DNA of 64,000 bases from Acinetobacter bereziniae LMG 1003 = CIP 70.12 (lineage in GTDB: Bacteria > Pseudomonadota > Gammaproteobacteria > Pseudomonadales > Moraxellaceae). Where the stretch lies: assembly GCF_000368925.1 (NCBI RefSeq), contig NZ_KB849756.1, positions 1 through 64,000 on the forward strand, read 5' to 3'. Made by a program: the position numbers and the translations under genes. Position 1 is the stretch's first letter. Every line of letters starts with the position of its first letter. Below the pieces are notes generated by a model. That model was not told the DNA's origin. It made no database searches and saw nothing but the letters and a program-made list of their open reading frames with translations. Positions 24,562 to 33,919 of this stretch are shown here, in pieces.

Positions 24562-24576
24562 TTTCGTTTAACGAAA
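24562..24576. promoter_or_regulatory. IclR-type operator TTTCGTT-T-AACGAAA
   Basis: This perfect 15-bp palindrome lies in the 314-bp divergent gap between the dehydrogenase and hydratase genes. A TATAAT-like box follows at 24580-24585. It has the same architecture as TTTCGCA-N-TGCGAAA sites near the two IclR genes. Confidence 0.7.
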
Positions 24577-24697
24577 TTTTATAATTGACGATTATTAAAT
24601 ATCAATTACTTAGCTAAATAGTCAGCCACTTAAATTTTCATAGAGACAAATAATACTTGAAATAAATTTCAAAATAAGCATTATTAAAGAAATATAG

Positions 24698-24712
24698 TTT
24701 TGATATGCGAAA
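24698..24712. promoter_or_regulatory. Second IclR-type half site before the hydratase gene
   Basis: TTTTGATATGCGAAA has an exact right half (TGCGAAA) and a degenerate left half. It lies 14 bp before the hydratase ATG, in the leader region. Confidence 0.45.
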
Positions 24713-24726
24713 CAAGGAATTCATAA

Positions 24727-25515
24727 ATGAGTGAAATCACAGGGAACAATTTCATCGAAGTTGATTATGGTTTTCAAAATATAGCAATCGTTAAGATCAA
24801 TCGTCCAGAAGCTAAAAATGCGCTGAACACTGAAGTGCGTAAACAACTGGCTCAAGTATTTACTGAATTAAGCTTCGACGATCAGATCCATGCAATTGTA
24901 TTAACAGGCGGTGATGAGGTATTTGCAGCGGGTGCTGACTTAAAAGAAATGGCAACGGCAACATCGACAGAAATGCTTTTGCGACATACAGAGCGCTATT
25001 GGAACGCCATTGCCCAATGTCCTAAAACTGTGATTGCTGCAGTAAATGGCTATGCATTAGGTGGTGGTTGTGAACTGGCAATGCATAGCGACATCATTAT
25101 TGCAGGCAAAGGTGCAATTTTCGGGCAACCCGAAATTAAGGTGGGTTTGATGCCAGGCGCTGGTGGTACACAACGCTTATTCCGTGCTGTAGGTAAGTTT
25201 CATGCGATGCGAATGATTATGACGGGTGCAATGGTAAAGGCGGAAGAAGCTTATATCATTGGATTGGTTTCTCAAGTGACTGAAGATGATCAAACCATTC
25301 CCACTGCGATTCAAATGGCTCAAAGTCTCGCAAAAATGCCACCAATTGCCCTGCAGCAAATTAAAGAAGTTGCATTGATGAGCGAAGATGTTCCTTTAAA
25401 TGCAGGGCTATGCTTAGAGCGCAAATCGTTCCAATTGCTGTTTTCAACTGAAGATAAAAACGAAGGTATTCAAGCTTTTATTGAAAAGCGTAAACCATCA
25501 TACCAAGGCAAATAA
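24727..25515 (+). CDS. Enoyl-CoA hydratase, 262 aa
   Basis: It is a crotonase-fold enzyme with both catalytic glutamates: E116 in LGGGCELAMHSD and E136 in FGQPEIKVGLMPGAGGTQ. It should therefore hydrate trans-2-enoyl-CoA to 3-hydroxyacyl-CoA, unlike the PaaG-like protein at 14507. It has an AAGGAAT binding site and is the first gene of a four-gene plus-strand operon encoding a full beta-oxidation turn. The DcaE role in dicarboxylate oxidation is inferred from context. Confidence 0.93.
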   Translation: MSEITGNNFIEVDYGFQNIAIVKINRPEAKNALNTEVRKQLAQVFTELSFDDQIHAIVLTGGDEVFAAGADLKEMATATSTEMLLRHTERYWNAIAQCPKTVIAAVNGYALGGGCELAMHSDIIIAGKGAIFGQPEIKVGLMPGAGGTQRLFRAVGKFHAMRMIMTGAMVKAEEAYIIGLVSQVTEDDQTIPTAIQMAQSLAKMPPIALQQIKEVALMSEDVPLNAGLCLERKSFQLLFSTEDKNEGIQAFIEKRKPSYQGK

Positions 25516-25544
25516 CCTTCACCGATCAACAACGTGGAATAAAA

Positions 25545-26306
25545 ATGGCAAGAAAAGTATTGATTAGCGCGGGCGGTGCTGGAATTGGGCGTCATATTGC
25601 AGAAGCATTTTTAAATCAACAAGATGATGTCTATGTTTGTGATATGAATGCAGACAGCTTAACTCAATTTCAGCAAGCGTATCCTAGCCTTCATATTTAT
25701 CAGTGTGATCTATCGAAACATGATCAAATCAAAAACATGTTCAATGATGCGACAGAAAAACTGGGACATATCGACATATTGGTTAACAATACTGGGATTT
25801 CGGGTCCAACTGTAGCAGCAGAAGAACTGAGTTTTAATGATTGGAATACTGTATTGAACCTAAATTTAACCAGTACTTTTCTGCTTACCCAATTTGCTAT
25901 CCCACTTTTAAAATGTTCTGAATCTGGTGTCATTATTAATATGTCTTCCATCGCTGGACGTTTAGGCTATCCCTATCGGTTAGCCTATTCAACATCAAAA
26001 TGGGGACTGATTGGCTTTACCAAGACATTGTCAATGGAACTTGGTCCAGACAATATTCGGGTAAATGCCATACTTCCTGGTGCAGTCGATGGTGAGCGCG
26101 TTGAACGTGTGCTGCAAGCACGTGCGGATTTGACCAATAGCACCTTAGATGCTGTCACTCAAAATGCACTCAAAAACCAATCACTCAAATATTTTGTCAA
26201 TCCTAAACACATTGCTGACTTATGCCTATTTTTAGCTTCAGAGAGTGGTCGTTCGATTTCAGGACAAATTTTACCCATAGATGGTGACAAACAATGTCTG
26301 AGTTAA
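25545..26306 (+). CDS. Short-chain dehydrogenase/reductase, 253 aa
   Basis: It is a classical SDR. The cofactor loop is SAGGAGIGRH (an S in place of the usual T), followed by VNNTGISG, MSSIAG and the catalytic Tyr-Lys in YSTSK. The C-terminus ends with SGRSISGQILPIDGD. It lies between hydratase and 3-hydroxyacyl-CoA dehydrogenase genes in one operon, so it probably acts on a hydroxylated or branched CoA intermediate. Its true substrate is unknown, since the operon already has a 3-hydroxyacyl-CoA dehydrogenase. Confidence 0.9.
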   Translation: MARKVLISAGGAGIGRHIAEAFLNQQDDVYVCDMNADSLTQFQQAYPSLHIYQCDLSKHDQIKNMFNDATEKLGHIDILVNNTGISGPTVAAEELSFNDWNTVLNLNLTSTFLLTQFAIPLLKCSESGVIINMSSIAGRLGYPYRLAYSTSKWGLIGFTKTLSMELGPDNIRVNAILPGAVDGERVERVLQARADLTNSTLDAVTQNALKNQSLKYFVNPKHIADLCLFLASESGRSISGQILPIDGDKQCLS

Positions 26307-26363
26307 AAACTCAAATTTCACGCGCTTTATTTTTGAATATAGACCAGTTATCAGGATGATCAC

Positions 26364-27887
26364 ATGACTTATGATATTAAAAGCTTGGCTGTAATCGGTG
26401 TGGGCATTATGGGCAGTGGTATTGCTCAAATCGCAGCACAATCAGGTCATAGAACATATTTATATGACACAAAAGATGGCGCTGCACTACAGGCTAAAGA
26501 AAAGCTTGCAGCAACATTTCAAAAATTAGTCGAAAAAAATAAAATCACTGTTGAACAAGCTGAAAGTGCCAACCAACATTTAATTGTTGCGCAACAACTT
26601 GAAGACTTAAAATCTTGCGATCTTATTGTAGAAGCGATCGTTGAGCGTCTAGACATTAAACAAGGTTTAATGCAGCAACTTGAACAAATCGTTTCAGATA
26701 CAACCATATTAGCTTCAAATACCTCATCGCTGTCTATCACGGCAATTGCTGCAAACTGTAAACTGCCTGAACGTGTTGTCGGCTTTCATTTCTTTAATCC
26801 TGTTCCACTGATGAAAGTTGTCGAAGTTATCCAAGGGTTAAAAACAGATCAACAGATCATTGAAACACTTTGCCAGTTGTCTCATGCATTTGGTCATCGC
26901 CCTGTAATTGCCAAAGATACTCCGGGATTTATCATTAACCATGCTGGGCGAGCATATGGAACAGAAGCATTAAAAATTTTAAATGAAAATGTTTCAGATA
27001 TTAGTGAAATTGACCGCATTTTACGAGATGGTGTGGGTTTCAGAATGGGTCCCTTCGAGCTCATGGATTTAACTGGGCTTGATGTATCACATCCAGTAAT
27101 GGAATCGATTTACCATCAATATTACGAAGAAGCACGCTATAAACCCAATCCTTTAACCAAACAAATGCTCGAAGCTAAACAACTTGGGCGAAAAGTCAAA
27201 CAAGGTTTTTATAGTTATGCAATAGGTAGCAAAAGCGGTGAAAAACCAGCACAGTATGTCGAAGCATTAACAAAGTATCCGAGCGTATGGATTGCAGCAG
27301 ACTTTGCTGAGGATAAACAACGCATCGAGGATTATCTCATCCAGCACAATATTTCTTTGGATACGGGCGAACATCCGCAGGCGGAAAGTTTATGTCTAGT
27401 GGCTTGTTATGGTGAAGATACCACACAAACAATCAAACGGCTTCACTTAAACCCAGAGCATACCGTGGCAATCGACCTGCTATATGGTATCGAAAAACAT
27501 CGAACACTGATGCCATCGCTACGAACAACATCTGAGTACCGTCAAGCTGCCCATTCCATCTTTAACTTAGATGGCGCAATGGTCAGTATGATCAATGAAA
27601 GTATTGGTTTTGTTGCACAACGTGTTTTAGCCATGGTGATCAATCTGGGTTGTGATATTGCCCAGCAAAATATCGCATCAGTTGATGATATTAATGCTGC
27701 TGTTCGTTTAGGGCTCGGGTATCCATTTGGTCCAATTGAATGGGGTGATCAGATCGGAAGCGATAAAATCTTACTGATCCTCAACCGTATATCTGCCTTG
27801 ACCTATGACCCACGTTATCGCCCTAGCCCATGGCTACAACGTCGTGTCGCATTAAACTTACCACTAACTTTTAATTCTGAATATTGA
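26364..27887 (+). CDS. 3-hydroxyacyl-CoA dehydrogenase (PaaH/DcaH-like), 507 aa
   Basis: The NAD-binding loop GVGIMGSGIAQIAAQSGH (about residues 11-28) opens the Rossmann domain, and HFFNPVPLMKVVEVI is the family signature. Two C-terminal helical domains follow (around 185-280 and 400-500), giving the 500-aa form seen in PaaH-type 3-hydroxyadipyl-CoA dehydrogenases. It oxidises 3-hydroxy-dicarboxylyl-CoA to the 3-oxo form, the substrate of the thiolase encoded next. The gap to the thiolase ATG is only 14 bp. Confidence 0.92.
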   Translation: MTYDIKSLAVIGVGIMGSGIAQIAAQSGHRTYLYDTKDGAALQAKEKLAATFQKLVEKNKITVEQAESANQHLIVAQQLEDLKSCDLIVEAIVERLDIKQGLMQQLEQIVSDTTILASNTSSLSITAIAANCKLPERVVGFHFFNPVPLMKVVEVIQGLKTDQQIIETLCQLSHAFGHRPVIAKDTPGFIINHAGRAYGTEALKILNENVSDISEIDRILRDGVGFRMGPFELMDLTGLDVSHPVMESIYHQYYEEARYKPNPLTKQMLEAKQLGRKVKQGFYSYAIGSKSGEKPAQYVEALTKYPSVWIAADFAEDKQRIEDYLIQHNISLDTGEHPQAESLCLVACYGEDTTQTIKRLHLNPEHTVAIDLLYGIEKHRTLMPSLRTTSEYRQAAHSIFNLDGAMVSMINESIGFVAQRVLAMVINLGCDIAQQNIASVDDINAAVRLGLGYPFGPIEWGDQIGSDKILLILNRISALTYDPRYRPSPWLQRRVALNLPLTFNSEY

Positions 27888-27901
27888 AAAGGAAATTCTC
27901 T

Positions 27902-29107
27902 ATGTTAAATGCTTATATTTATGACGGTCTACGTAGTCCAATTGGTCGACATGCAGGCGAACTTGCATCAGTGCGCCCCGATGATCTTGTTGCGATGGTT
28001 ATGCAAAAACTTCTAGAAAAAACAGGTGTGCCTGGTGCAGACATAGAAGATGTCATTTTAGGAGATACCAATCAAGGTGGTGAAGACAGCCGCAATGTTG
28101 CCCGGAATGCCCTATTGCTTGCAGGTTTACCTGTAACGGTTGCTGGACAAACAGTCAACCGCTTATGTGCCAGTGGTTTAGGTGCTGTGATTGATTCAGC
28201 ACGTGCGATTACCTGTGGTGAAGGTGACTTATATATTGCTGGAGGTGTAGAAAGTATGTCTCGTGCGCCTTTTGTGATGGCAAAAGCTGAAAGTGCTTAT
28301 AGTCGTGATGTAAATATCTACGATACCACCATCGGTTCACGGTTCCCCAATAAAAAGCTGATTGCACAATATGGCGGACATTCTATGCCTGAAACGGGCG
28401 ATAATGTTGCAGTTGAATTTGGCATTACTAGAGAACAGGCAGATCTATTTGCTGCTCAATCACAGGCAAAATATCAACAAGCCAAGCAAGATGGCTTTTT
28501 CAATGACGAAATTACTCCCATCGAAGTTTTTCAAGGAAAAAAATTACCTCCAAAATTGGTCATAGAGGATGAACACCCACGCCCGAGTTCTACAGTAGAA
28601 GCTTTAAGCAAGTTAAAACCGCTATTTGAAGGTGGTGTAGTCACAGCGGGTAATGCCTCGGGCATCAATGATGGTGCAGCAGCACTTCTTATAGGTTCAG
28701 AACTCGCTGGTCAAAAATATGGCTTAAAACCAATGGCTAAAATTTTATCCGCGGCAGCGGCAGGCATTGAGCCACGTATTATGGGCGCTGGTCCAATTGA
28801 AGCCATCAAAAAAGCTGTAGCACGTGCAGGTCTTCGTTTAGATGATATGGATATTATTGAAATCAATGAAGCTTTTGCTTCTCAAGTCTTATCTTGCTTA
28901 AAAGGTTTAGATATTGATTTTAATGACCCACGTGTGAACCCAAATGGCGGTGCAATTGCGATTGGTCATCCTTTGGGTGCTTCTGGTGCACGTCTCGCAC
29001 TGACAGTGTCACGAGAACTGATTCGCCGTAATAAAAAATATGCGGTGGTGAGTCTATGTATTGGAGTGGGACAAGGCTTAGCAATGGTGATTGAAAACGT
29101 TGCTTAA
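27902..29107 (+). CDS. Beta-ketoadipyl-CoA-type thiolase, 401 aa
   Basis: The ATG at 27902 has AAGGAAA upstream; a TTG at 27884 is not used. Thiolase active residues are present: C89 in NRLCASG, H356 in GHPLGASG and C386 in CIGVGQG. The family trademarks AGGVESMSRAPFV and NPNGGAIAIGHPLGASGARL match PcaF/PaaJ/DcaF enzymes, which split 3-oxoadipyl-CoA into succinyl-CoA and acetyl-CoA. It ends the beta-oxidation operon and is followed by a terminator. Confidence 0.94.
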   Translation: MLNAYIYDGLRSPIGRHAGELASVRPDDLVAMVMQKLLEKTGVPGADIEDVILGDTNQGGEDSRNVARNALLLAGLPVTVAGQTVNRLCASGLGAVIDSARAITCGEGDLYIAGGVESMSRAPFVMAKAESAYSRDVNIYDTTIGSRFPNKKLIAQYGGHSMPETGDNVAVEFGITREQADLFAAQSQAKYQQAKQDGFFNDEITPIEVFQGKKLPPKLVIEDEHPRPSSTVEALSKLKPLFEGGVVTAGNASGINDGAAALLIGSELAGQKYGLKPMAKILSAAAAGIEPRIMGAGPIEAIKKAVARAGLRLDDMDIIEINEAFASQVLSCLKGLDIDFNDPRVNPNGGAIAIGHPLGASGARLALTVSRELIRRNKKYAVVSLCIGVGQGLAMVIENVA

Positions 29108-29119
29108 GCATTAACGATT

Positions 29120-29154
29120 ATCCATTCATCACAACAGCGCAGTGATGAATGGAT
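29120..29154 (+). terminator. Intrinsic terminator after the thiolase gene
   Basis: ATCCATTCATCAC (29120-29132) pairs perfectly with GTGATGAATGGAT (29142-29154), followed by TTATTTTG. It closes the beta-oxidation operon. Confidence 0.85.
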
Positions 29155-29156
29155 TT

Positions 29157-29178
29157 ATTTTGCATAGCGAAATATAAT
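29157..29178 (+). promoter_or_regulatory. IclR-type operator overlapping a promoter
   Basis: TTTTGCATAGCGAAA (29158-29172) matches the 15-bp palindrome and abuts a TATAAT box (29173-29178), 35 bp before the IclR start at 29213. The layout suggests autoregulation of the IclR gene. Confidence 0.65.
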
Positions 29179-29212
29179 GGATAAACTGTTGTTTATTATA
29201 TTTGAGTATCGA

Positions 29213-30055
29213 ATGTCTCAGAATTCAGAACCTGAACAAACTATAAATTTTGATGAGATACGTCTAGATCCTATTTCTCATATTCATCGTGAAAATAACC
29301 CACAATTTATTGCATCTTTGGCACGCGGTTTAGAGTTGTTACGTTGTTTTTCGGCTAACCATCAAGTGTTAGGTAACCAAGAGTTGGCAAAAATGACCGG
29401 TTTACCCAAACCGACGATTGCACGGATTACCAATACGCTTGTGTCTCTAGGTTATTTAAAACAACTGCCCAACTCAACTAAATACACTTTAGACATTGGT
29501 GTCTTGTCTTTGGGTTATGCTGCCTTGTCCAATATTTCGATTCGTAATATTGCGCATCGTTATATGGAAGAGTTGAGTCAATACGTTCAAGCACCTGTTG
29601 CAATGGCGACACGTGATCGTTTAAACATGGTTTATATTGATGTGGTACAAATTGAAACAGCGTTAAATATGCGCCGTCCGATTGGTTCAACCTTGCCCCT
29701 CCACAGCAGTTCTATGGGAAGAGCCTGTTTAGCGGCAACACCTGAACGTGAACGTAATTTCTTACTCGATGCGCTGAAACAAAAAAATCCTGAAAACTGG
29801 CCTGCAATTAAACGCTCTCTTGAACGTGCTTTTCGAGATTACCAAGATTATGGATATTGTCTTTCTTTAGGTGAATGGCATAAAGAAGTCAATTCTGTTG
29901 CTGTGCCTTTAGTGAGTTCTCAACATGGTCTTTATGTCTTTAACTGTGGCGCACCTAGTTTTCATTTAAATCCGGAAAAACTTGAAGGTGAAATTGGACC
30001 TCATTTAATTCATATGGTGCATAACATTCAAGATGCATTGAATGAAACACACTGA
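29213..30055 (+). CDS. IclR-family regulator 1, about 280 aa
   Basis: The start at 29213 (MSQNSEPEQTINF) is preferred because an upstream ATG at 29177 overlaps the promoter -10 box. The winged HTH is seen in LGNQELAKMTGLPKPTIARI and the effector domain in the rest (MATRDRLNMVYIDVVQ, SSMGRACLA, VPLVSSQHGLYVFNCGAPSF). This subgroup contains PcaU/PcaR/DcaR-type activators of aromatic and dicarboxylic acid genes. It is closely similar to the IclR protein at 31354. Confidence 0.9.
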   Translation: MSQNSEPEQTINFDEIRLDPISHIHRENNPQFIASLARGLELLRCFSANHQVLGNQELAKMTGLPKPTIARITNTLVSLGYLKQLPNSTKYTLDIGVLSLGYAALSNISIRNIAHRYMEELSQYVQAPVAMATRDRLNMVYIDVVQIETALNMRRPIGSTLPLHSSSMGRACLAATPERERNFLLDALKQKNPENWPAIKRSLERAFRDYQDYGYCLSLGEWHKEVNSVAVPLVSSQHGLYVFNCGAPSFHLNPEKLEGEIGPHLIHMVHNIQDALNETH

Positions 30056-30126
30056 TCAGCTGATTTGAAAGAAGTTCAGAGATCATATGAATAAATGATT
30101 CAATTTCATGCTAGCAAACAAAAGGC

Positions 30127-31296
30127 ATGATGAAAAACACACTCTATACCCCGACCATTATTTTAATGGCAATTGCAGCAGGCATCTGTACGGGCGGGAA
30201 TTACTTTAGCCAACCACTGATTCACTCAATGAGTTTGAGTTTAAATATATCGGATACCACAACAGCGTGGGTGCCAACTTTGGCGCAAATTACTTATGCT
30301 TGTGGCTTGCTGTTTTTGATGCCTTTAGGTGATATTCTTGAAAAGCGTAAGCTGCTTTTTATCTTTATGTTACTGGCTGCATTCGGACTGATTATCAGTG
30401 GCTTTTCTCACAATATTTATCTGTTGATGTTTGGCACAATCATTACAGGGCTATTCTCGAGTTCAGCCCAACTATTGTTACCGCTTGCAGCGAGTCTGGC
30501 TCCTGTTCAGCAAAGCGGGCGTGTTGTGGGATTTTTACTCAGTGGTTTGATGATGGGCGTGTTATTGGCACGTTCAATTTCTGGACTGATCTCAACACTC
30601 TTTGCATGGCATGTGATCTATTTGATCAGTGGTTTTTTACTCTTAATTATTGCAATTATTTTGTATCGCAATATTGGTCGATTCCCTCCAACTCAATCGG
30701 AAAACTATGTAAAAACCATTCATTCCTTGCCAAAGATCTTTTTTCAGAATCGTCGACTAAGAATAAGAACCTATATTGGTGGATTAACTTTTGCCTGTGT
30801 CAGTTTGACCTTTACCACAATGTCACTATTGCTGGCTCCAGCACCATATTTTTTGAGTGATTTCACGATTGGATTATTTGGTTTTGTTGGTATTTTAGGC
30901 ACATTTGTGGCGAATTTCTCAGGTAAATTCATTGATCAAGGCTACATTCATAAAATATCAATCACTTGTGGTTTCGGGCTAATCTTCAGTTGGTTATTAT
31001 TTTTATTATTGGATTATCATTTCATCTTTTATATTTTTGCCCTACTCATCCTTTATGCATCTCTTTCTGCTGTTCATGTCACCAATCAAAGCATTGTGTT
31101 TAAACTCAACCAAGAGTTACGATCACGTTTTAATGCAATCTATATGACGGGATATTTTGCAGGCGGTGCATTGGGTACGACGACAGGCAGTTATGCTTGG
31201 AAACATTTTGGCTGGATAGGTGTGTGTAGCTTAGGCTTGGTATTCGCCATTTTATGTTTATATTGTTGTATTTCAGATGCAAAAAAACCAGCATAA
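30127..31296 (+). CDS. MFS transporter (DHA1-like), 389 aa
   Basis: It has twelve membrane helices with PLGDILEKRKLL after helix 2. Sequence and helix pattern parallel the MFS protein at 17952 along the full length, so they are paralogues in the same catabolic block. It stands between two IclR genes, 71 bp after the first. A second ATG three bases later is an equal start candidate. The substrate is unknown; efflux of excess acid or acyl product is plausible. Confidence 0.88.
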   Translation: MMKNTLYTPTIILMAIAAGICTGGNYFSQPLIHSMSLSLNISDTTTAWVPTLAQITYACGLLFLMPLGDILEKRKLLFIFMLLAAFGLIISGFSHNIYLLMFGTIITGLFSSSAQLLLPLAASLAPVQQSGRVVGFLLSGLMMGVLLARSISGLISTLFAWHVIYLISGFLLLIIAIILYRNIGRFPPTQSENYVKTIHSLPKIFFQNRRLRIRTYIGGLTFACVSLTFTTMSLLLAPAPYFLSDFTIGLFGFVGILGTFVANFSGKFIDQGYIHKISITCGFGLIFSWLLFLLLDYHFIFYIFALLILYASLSAVHVTNQSIVFKLNQELRSRFNAIYMTGYFAGGALGTTTGSYAWKHFGWIGVCSLGLVFAILCLYCCISDAKKPA

Positions 31297-31313
31297 TTTA
31301 TGCTGGTTTTTTT
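31281..31313 (+). terminator. Strong intrinsic terminator
   Basis: AAAAAAACCAGCATAA (31281-31296) and TTATGCTGGTTTTTTT (31298-31313) form a 16-bp palindrome that overlaps the MFS stop codon and ends in seven T. It can stop transcription from both sides. Confidence 0.9.
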
Positions 31314-31353
31314 AAATTTGTCTCAATCAAGAAATCAACTATACACGCTGTAT

Positions 31354-32199
31354 TTAACTAATCTCAGTACGAATATTATTCACCATATGTAATAAACGTG
31401 GCGCAATATCTTCTTCCAGTTTTTCACGATTCATTATAAAGCTTGGACCACCACAGTTAAATACCAATAAGCCATGTTGTTCATGAATCAATGGAACAGC
31501 TACAGAGTTGACATCTTTATGCCACTCCCCAATGGAAAAGCAATAACCAAAATCTTGATAATCTTTGAATGCTTTATCTAAATCACGATTGATTTTAATC
31601 CAGTCTTCTTTATGTTTACGACGGATTGCATCCAGCAAAAATTCTCTTTCATCTTCAGGCATTGCTGCAAGACACGCACGCCCCATCGAGCTTAAATGAA
31701 TCGGCAAATAGGTTCCAACCTGACGTCGCATGGTCATATTGCCTTTACCTTGAACCACATCCAAATAAATCATATTCAAACGATCACGTGTCGCCATTGC
31801 AACAGCAGCACCTGCGTAATCTGCTAAATTCTTCATATAAGGATGTGCAATATTACGGATGGACACATTGGAAAGCATTGAATATCCGAATGCCAAAACA
31901 CCAACAGAGAGTTGGAATTTACTCGAATTTGGCACTTGTTTGATATAGCCCAAGCGTGACAAGGTATGGGTTAAGCGAGTAATTGTCGGTTTAGGTAAAC
32001 CTGTCATTTGTGAGAGTTCTTGATTACCTAAATGTTGATGTTTTGGCGTAAAACAACGCAATAACTCTAAACCACGTCCTAAGGCAGTGATAAATTGACG
32101 ATCATTTTCATCCTGCATATCTTCTATAGGATGCAATAGCTCATGGCGCAAAGGCGCTAATAATTTTTCTGTATGTTCTGCATCAAAGGCATCAGTCAT
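31354..32199 (-). CDS. IclR-family regulator 2, 281 aa
   Basis: The HTH is in LGNQELSQMTGLPKPTITRL and the effector domain carries MATRDRLNMIYLDVVQGKGN and SSMGRACLAAMPEDEREFLL. It is clearly a paralogue of the IclR protein at 29213. A perfect operator palindrome lies just upstream (32223-32237), next to a TATAAT box, suggesting it represses or activates its own promoter. It probably controls the CoA-transferase/dehydrogenase arm to its right. Confidence 0.92.
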   Translation of the reverse strand: MTDAFDAEHTEKLLAPLRHELLHPIEDMQDENDRQFITALGRGLELLRCFTPKHQHLGNQELSQMTGLPKPTITRLTHTLSRLGYIKQVPNSSKFQLSVGVLAFGYSMLSNVSIRNIAHPYMKNLADYAGAAVAMATRDRLNMIYLDVVQGKGNMTMRRQVGTYLPIHLSSMGRACLAAMPEDEREFLLDAIRRKHKEDWIKINRDLDKAFKDYQDFGYCFSIGEWHKDVNSVAVPLIHEQHGLLVFNCGGPSFIMNREKLEEDIAPRLLHMVNNIRTEIS

Positions 32200-32222
32200 G
32201 GTTATAACACTTCATCTATTTG

Positions 32223-32243
32223 TTTCGCACTGCGAAAATTATA
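32223..32243 (-). promoter_or_regulatory. Perfect IclR-type operator at the IclR-2 promoter
   Basis: TTTCGCA-C-TGCGAAA (32223-32237) is the best palindrome of the set. On the minus strand it directly follows a TATAAT box (32238-32243), between promoter and start codon. Confidence 0.8.
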
Positions 32244-32292
32244 ATCTATTTTTTCTATAAATACACTTTAAAATAAATAATGCATAAAGGTG

Positions 32293-32354
32293 GATGTGAA
32301 AAGTCTAATTTTTCTGATGATTGCGAAACTTAATCATCATAGCCCTTTCACATC
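32293..32354 (-). terminator. Nested hairpins after the CoA-transferase gene
   Basis: Outer arms GATGTGAAAAG (32293-32303) and CTTTCACATC (32345-32354) enclose TGATGATT (32315-32322) and AATCATCA (32332-32339). The structure is placed to end the type III CoA-transferase transcript. Its loop contains TTGCGAAAC, a half IclR site. Confidence 0.6.
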
Positions 32355-32369
32355 AATGGATTAAAATCC

Positions 32370-33593
32370 TTAGCCAATCACACCTTGAGCTTTTAATTCT
32401 GCAAATTTCTCATCAGAAATAATACGACCTAAGATTGTTTGTGTATGCTCTCCCAATAAAGGTGGTGCATTTCGATACTCTACAGGTGTCCGAGAAAGTT
32501 TGATGGGAGAACCAACGACTGTCATTTTTTCACGAAGTGGATGTGGCATTTCTACCAACATTTCTCGTGCAATCACTTGAGGTTCATTAAAAGCTTGTTC
32601 GAGATTGTTAATCACCCCCACAGGCACTTTGGCTGCATAAATTGCATTTACCCATTCATCAGCAGTCTTGCTTAAAAAATGCTTGGATAAAATATCAATC
32701 ACTTCCTCACGATGTTTGATTCGATCCGCATTACGGCTAAAGCGAGGATCGTTGGGTAAATCAGCTAAACCAATACTGTTACATAGTTGAATAAATTGGC
32801 TGTCATTACCACAAGCAATAATGAATTCTCGATCTGAAGCTTTAAATAACTGGTAAGGCACAATATTGGCATGTGCATTGCCATAACGCACAGGAATTTT
32901 TCCTGAGGAAAAATAGTTCATTCCTTGGTTTGCCATCGTAGCGATTTGCACATCAAGTAAAGCCATATCTATATATTGACCTAAACCTGTTATATGACGG
33001 TTGAGTAAGGCTGCTTGTATGGCAATGGTTGAATATAATCCAGTGGATAAATCAGAAAAAGCTACCCCCACTTTTTGCGGACCACCACCGGGTAAATCAT
33101 CCTTTTCACCTGTGATGGACATCAGACCGCCCATACCTTGGATGATAAAATCATAACCCGGTTCTTCTGCTCTTGGTCCATTTTGTCCAAAACCAGTGAT
33201 TGAGCAATAGACCAGTCTTGGGTTGATTTCAGATAAAGTGGCATAATCTAAGCCATACTTTTTTAAAGAGCCTGTTTTATAGTTTTCAATGACCACATCC
33301 GTATCTTGGATGAGTGTTTTGATAAGTGCTTGCCCTTCTGGATTTGCAATATCAATCGCAACAGAAAGCTTATTTCGATTGGTCGACTGATAATAAGCAG
33401 CTTCACGTGTGTCGTGCCCTGCATCATCTTTCATCCAAGGTGGTCCCCAAGAACGGGTATCATCACCTAACTTTGGTCTTTCAACCTTAATAACCTCTGC
33501 ACCTAGATCAGCAAGAATCTGTCCACACCACGGTCCAGCCAGTACTCGACTTAAATCAAGTACACGAATTCCATTTAAAGCGCCCATGTCCAT
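32370..33593 (-). CDS. CaiB/BaiF type III CoA-transferase, 407 aa
   Basis: It carries the family III signature: LNGIRVLDLSRVLAGPWCGQ, ADLGAEVIKVERPKLGDDTR, then DVVIENYKTGSLKKYGLDY and GYDFIIQGMGGLMSITG. The catalytic aspartate is probably in MALLDVQIA. Similar proteins transfer CoA from succinyl-CoA to glutarate, hydroxymethylglutarate or other dicarboxylates. It is a second, unrelated activation route beside the two-subunit enzyme at 20537-21858. An ATG two codons in has better spacing to GTGGA. It is divergent from dehydrogenase copy 2. Confidence 0.92.
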   Translation of the reverse strand: MDMGALNGIRVLDLSRVLAGPWCGQILADLGAEVIKVERPKLGDDTRSWGPPWMKDDAGHDTREAAYYQSTNRNKLSVAIDIANPEGQALIKTLIQDTDVVIENYKTGSLKKYGLDYATLSEINPRLVYCSITGFGQNGPRAEEPGYDFIIQGMGGLMSITGEKDDLPGGGPQKVGVAFSDLSTGLYSTIAIQAALLNRHITGLGQYIDMALLDVQIATMANQGMNYFSSGKIPVRYGNAHANIVPYQLFKASDREFIIACGNDSQFIQLCNSIGLADLPNDPRFSRNADRIKHREEVIDILSKHFLSKTADEWVNAIYAAKVPVGVINNLEQAFNEPQVIAREMLVEMPHPLREKMTVVGSPIKLSRTPVEYRNAPPLLGEHTQTILGRIISDEKFAELKAQGVIG

Positions 33594-33643
33594 TCCACGT
33601 TCGATTTGTTTAATTTCCTACAGGAAAACTTGTTTAGCATAAG

Positions 33644-33658
33644 TTTCGCATAGCGATA
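33644..33658. promoter_or_regulatory. IclR-type operator before the CoA-transferase gene
   Basis: TTTCGCA-T-AGCGATA has a perfect left half and a degenerate right half. It lies 51 bp upstream of the CoA-transferase start, in the divergent gap. Confidence 0.6.
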
Positions 33659-33789
33659 TGTATTTTTAATATACATGCAAGTATGCAAAAATCAATCAAA
33701 ATATTTTCCACAGTTGATAATAATCTATTTTTTAAATGAACTTAGACAATAAAATCAAATAATTATGATCACTTAGATAAAATACATTA

Positions 33790-33804
33790 TATCGCATTGC
33801 GAAA
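33790..33804. promoter_or_regulatory. IclR-type operator before dehydrogenase copy 2
   Basis: TATCGCA-T-TGCGAAA lies in the same 326-bp divergent gap, 115 bp before the dehydrogenase ATG. Together with 33644-33658 it gives each divergent unit its own site. Confidence 0.65.
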
Positions 33805-33919
33805 TTAATTTTCAAAATATATTGTTTTATGCAATTCCATTGATTAATATCGAAACGAAATGCAGGGTTTAACCCGCATTAGATTGATGTTTTAAGTAAG
33901 TTGTATAAAGGACAAGACT

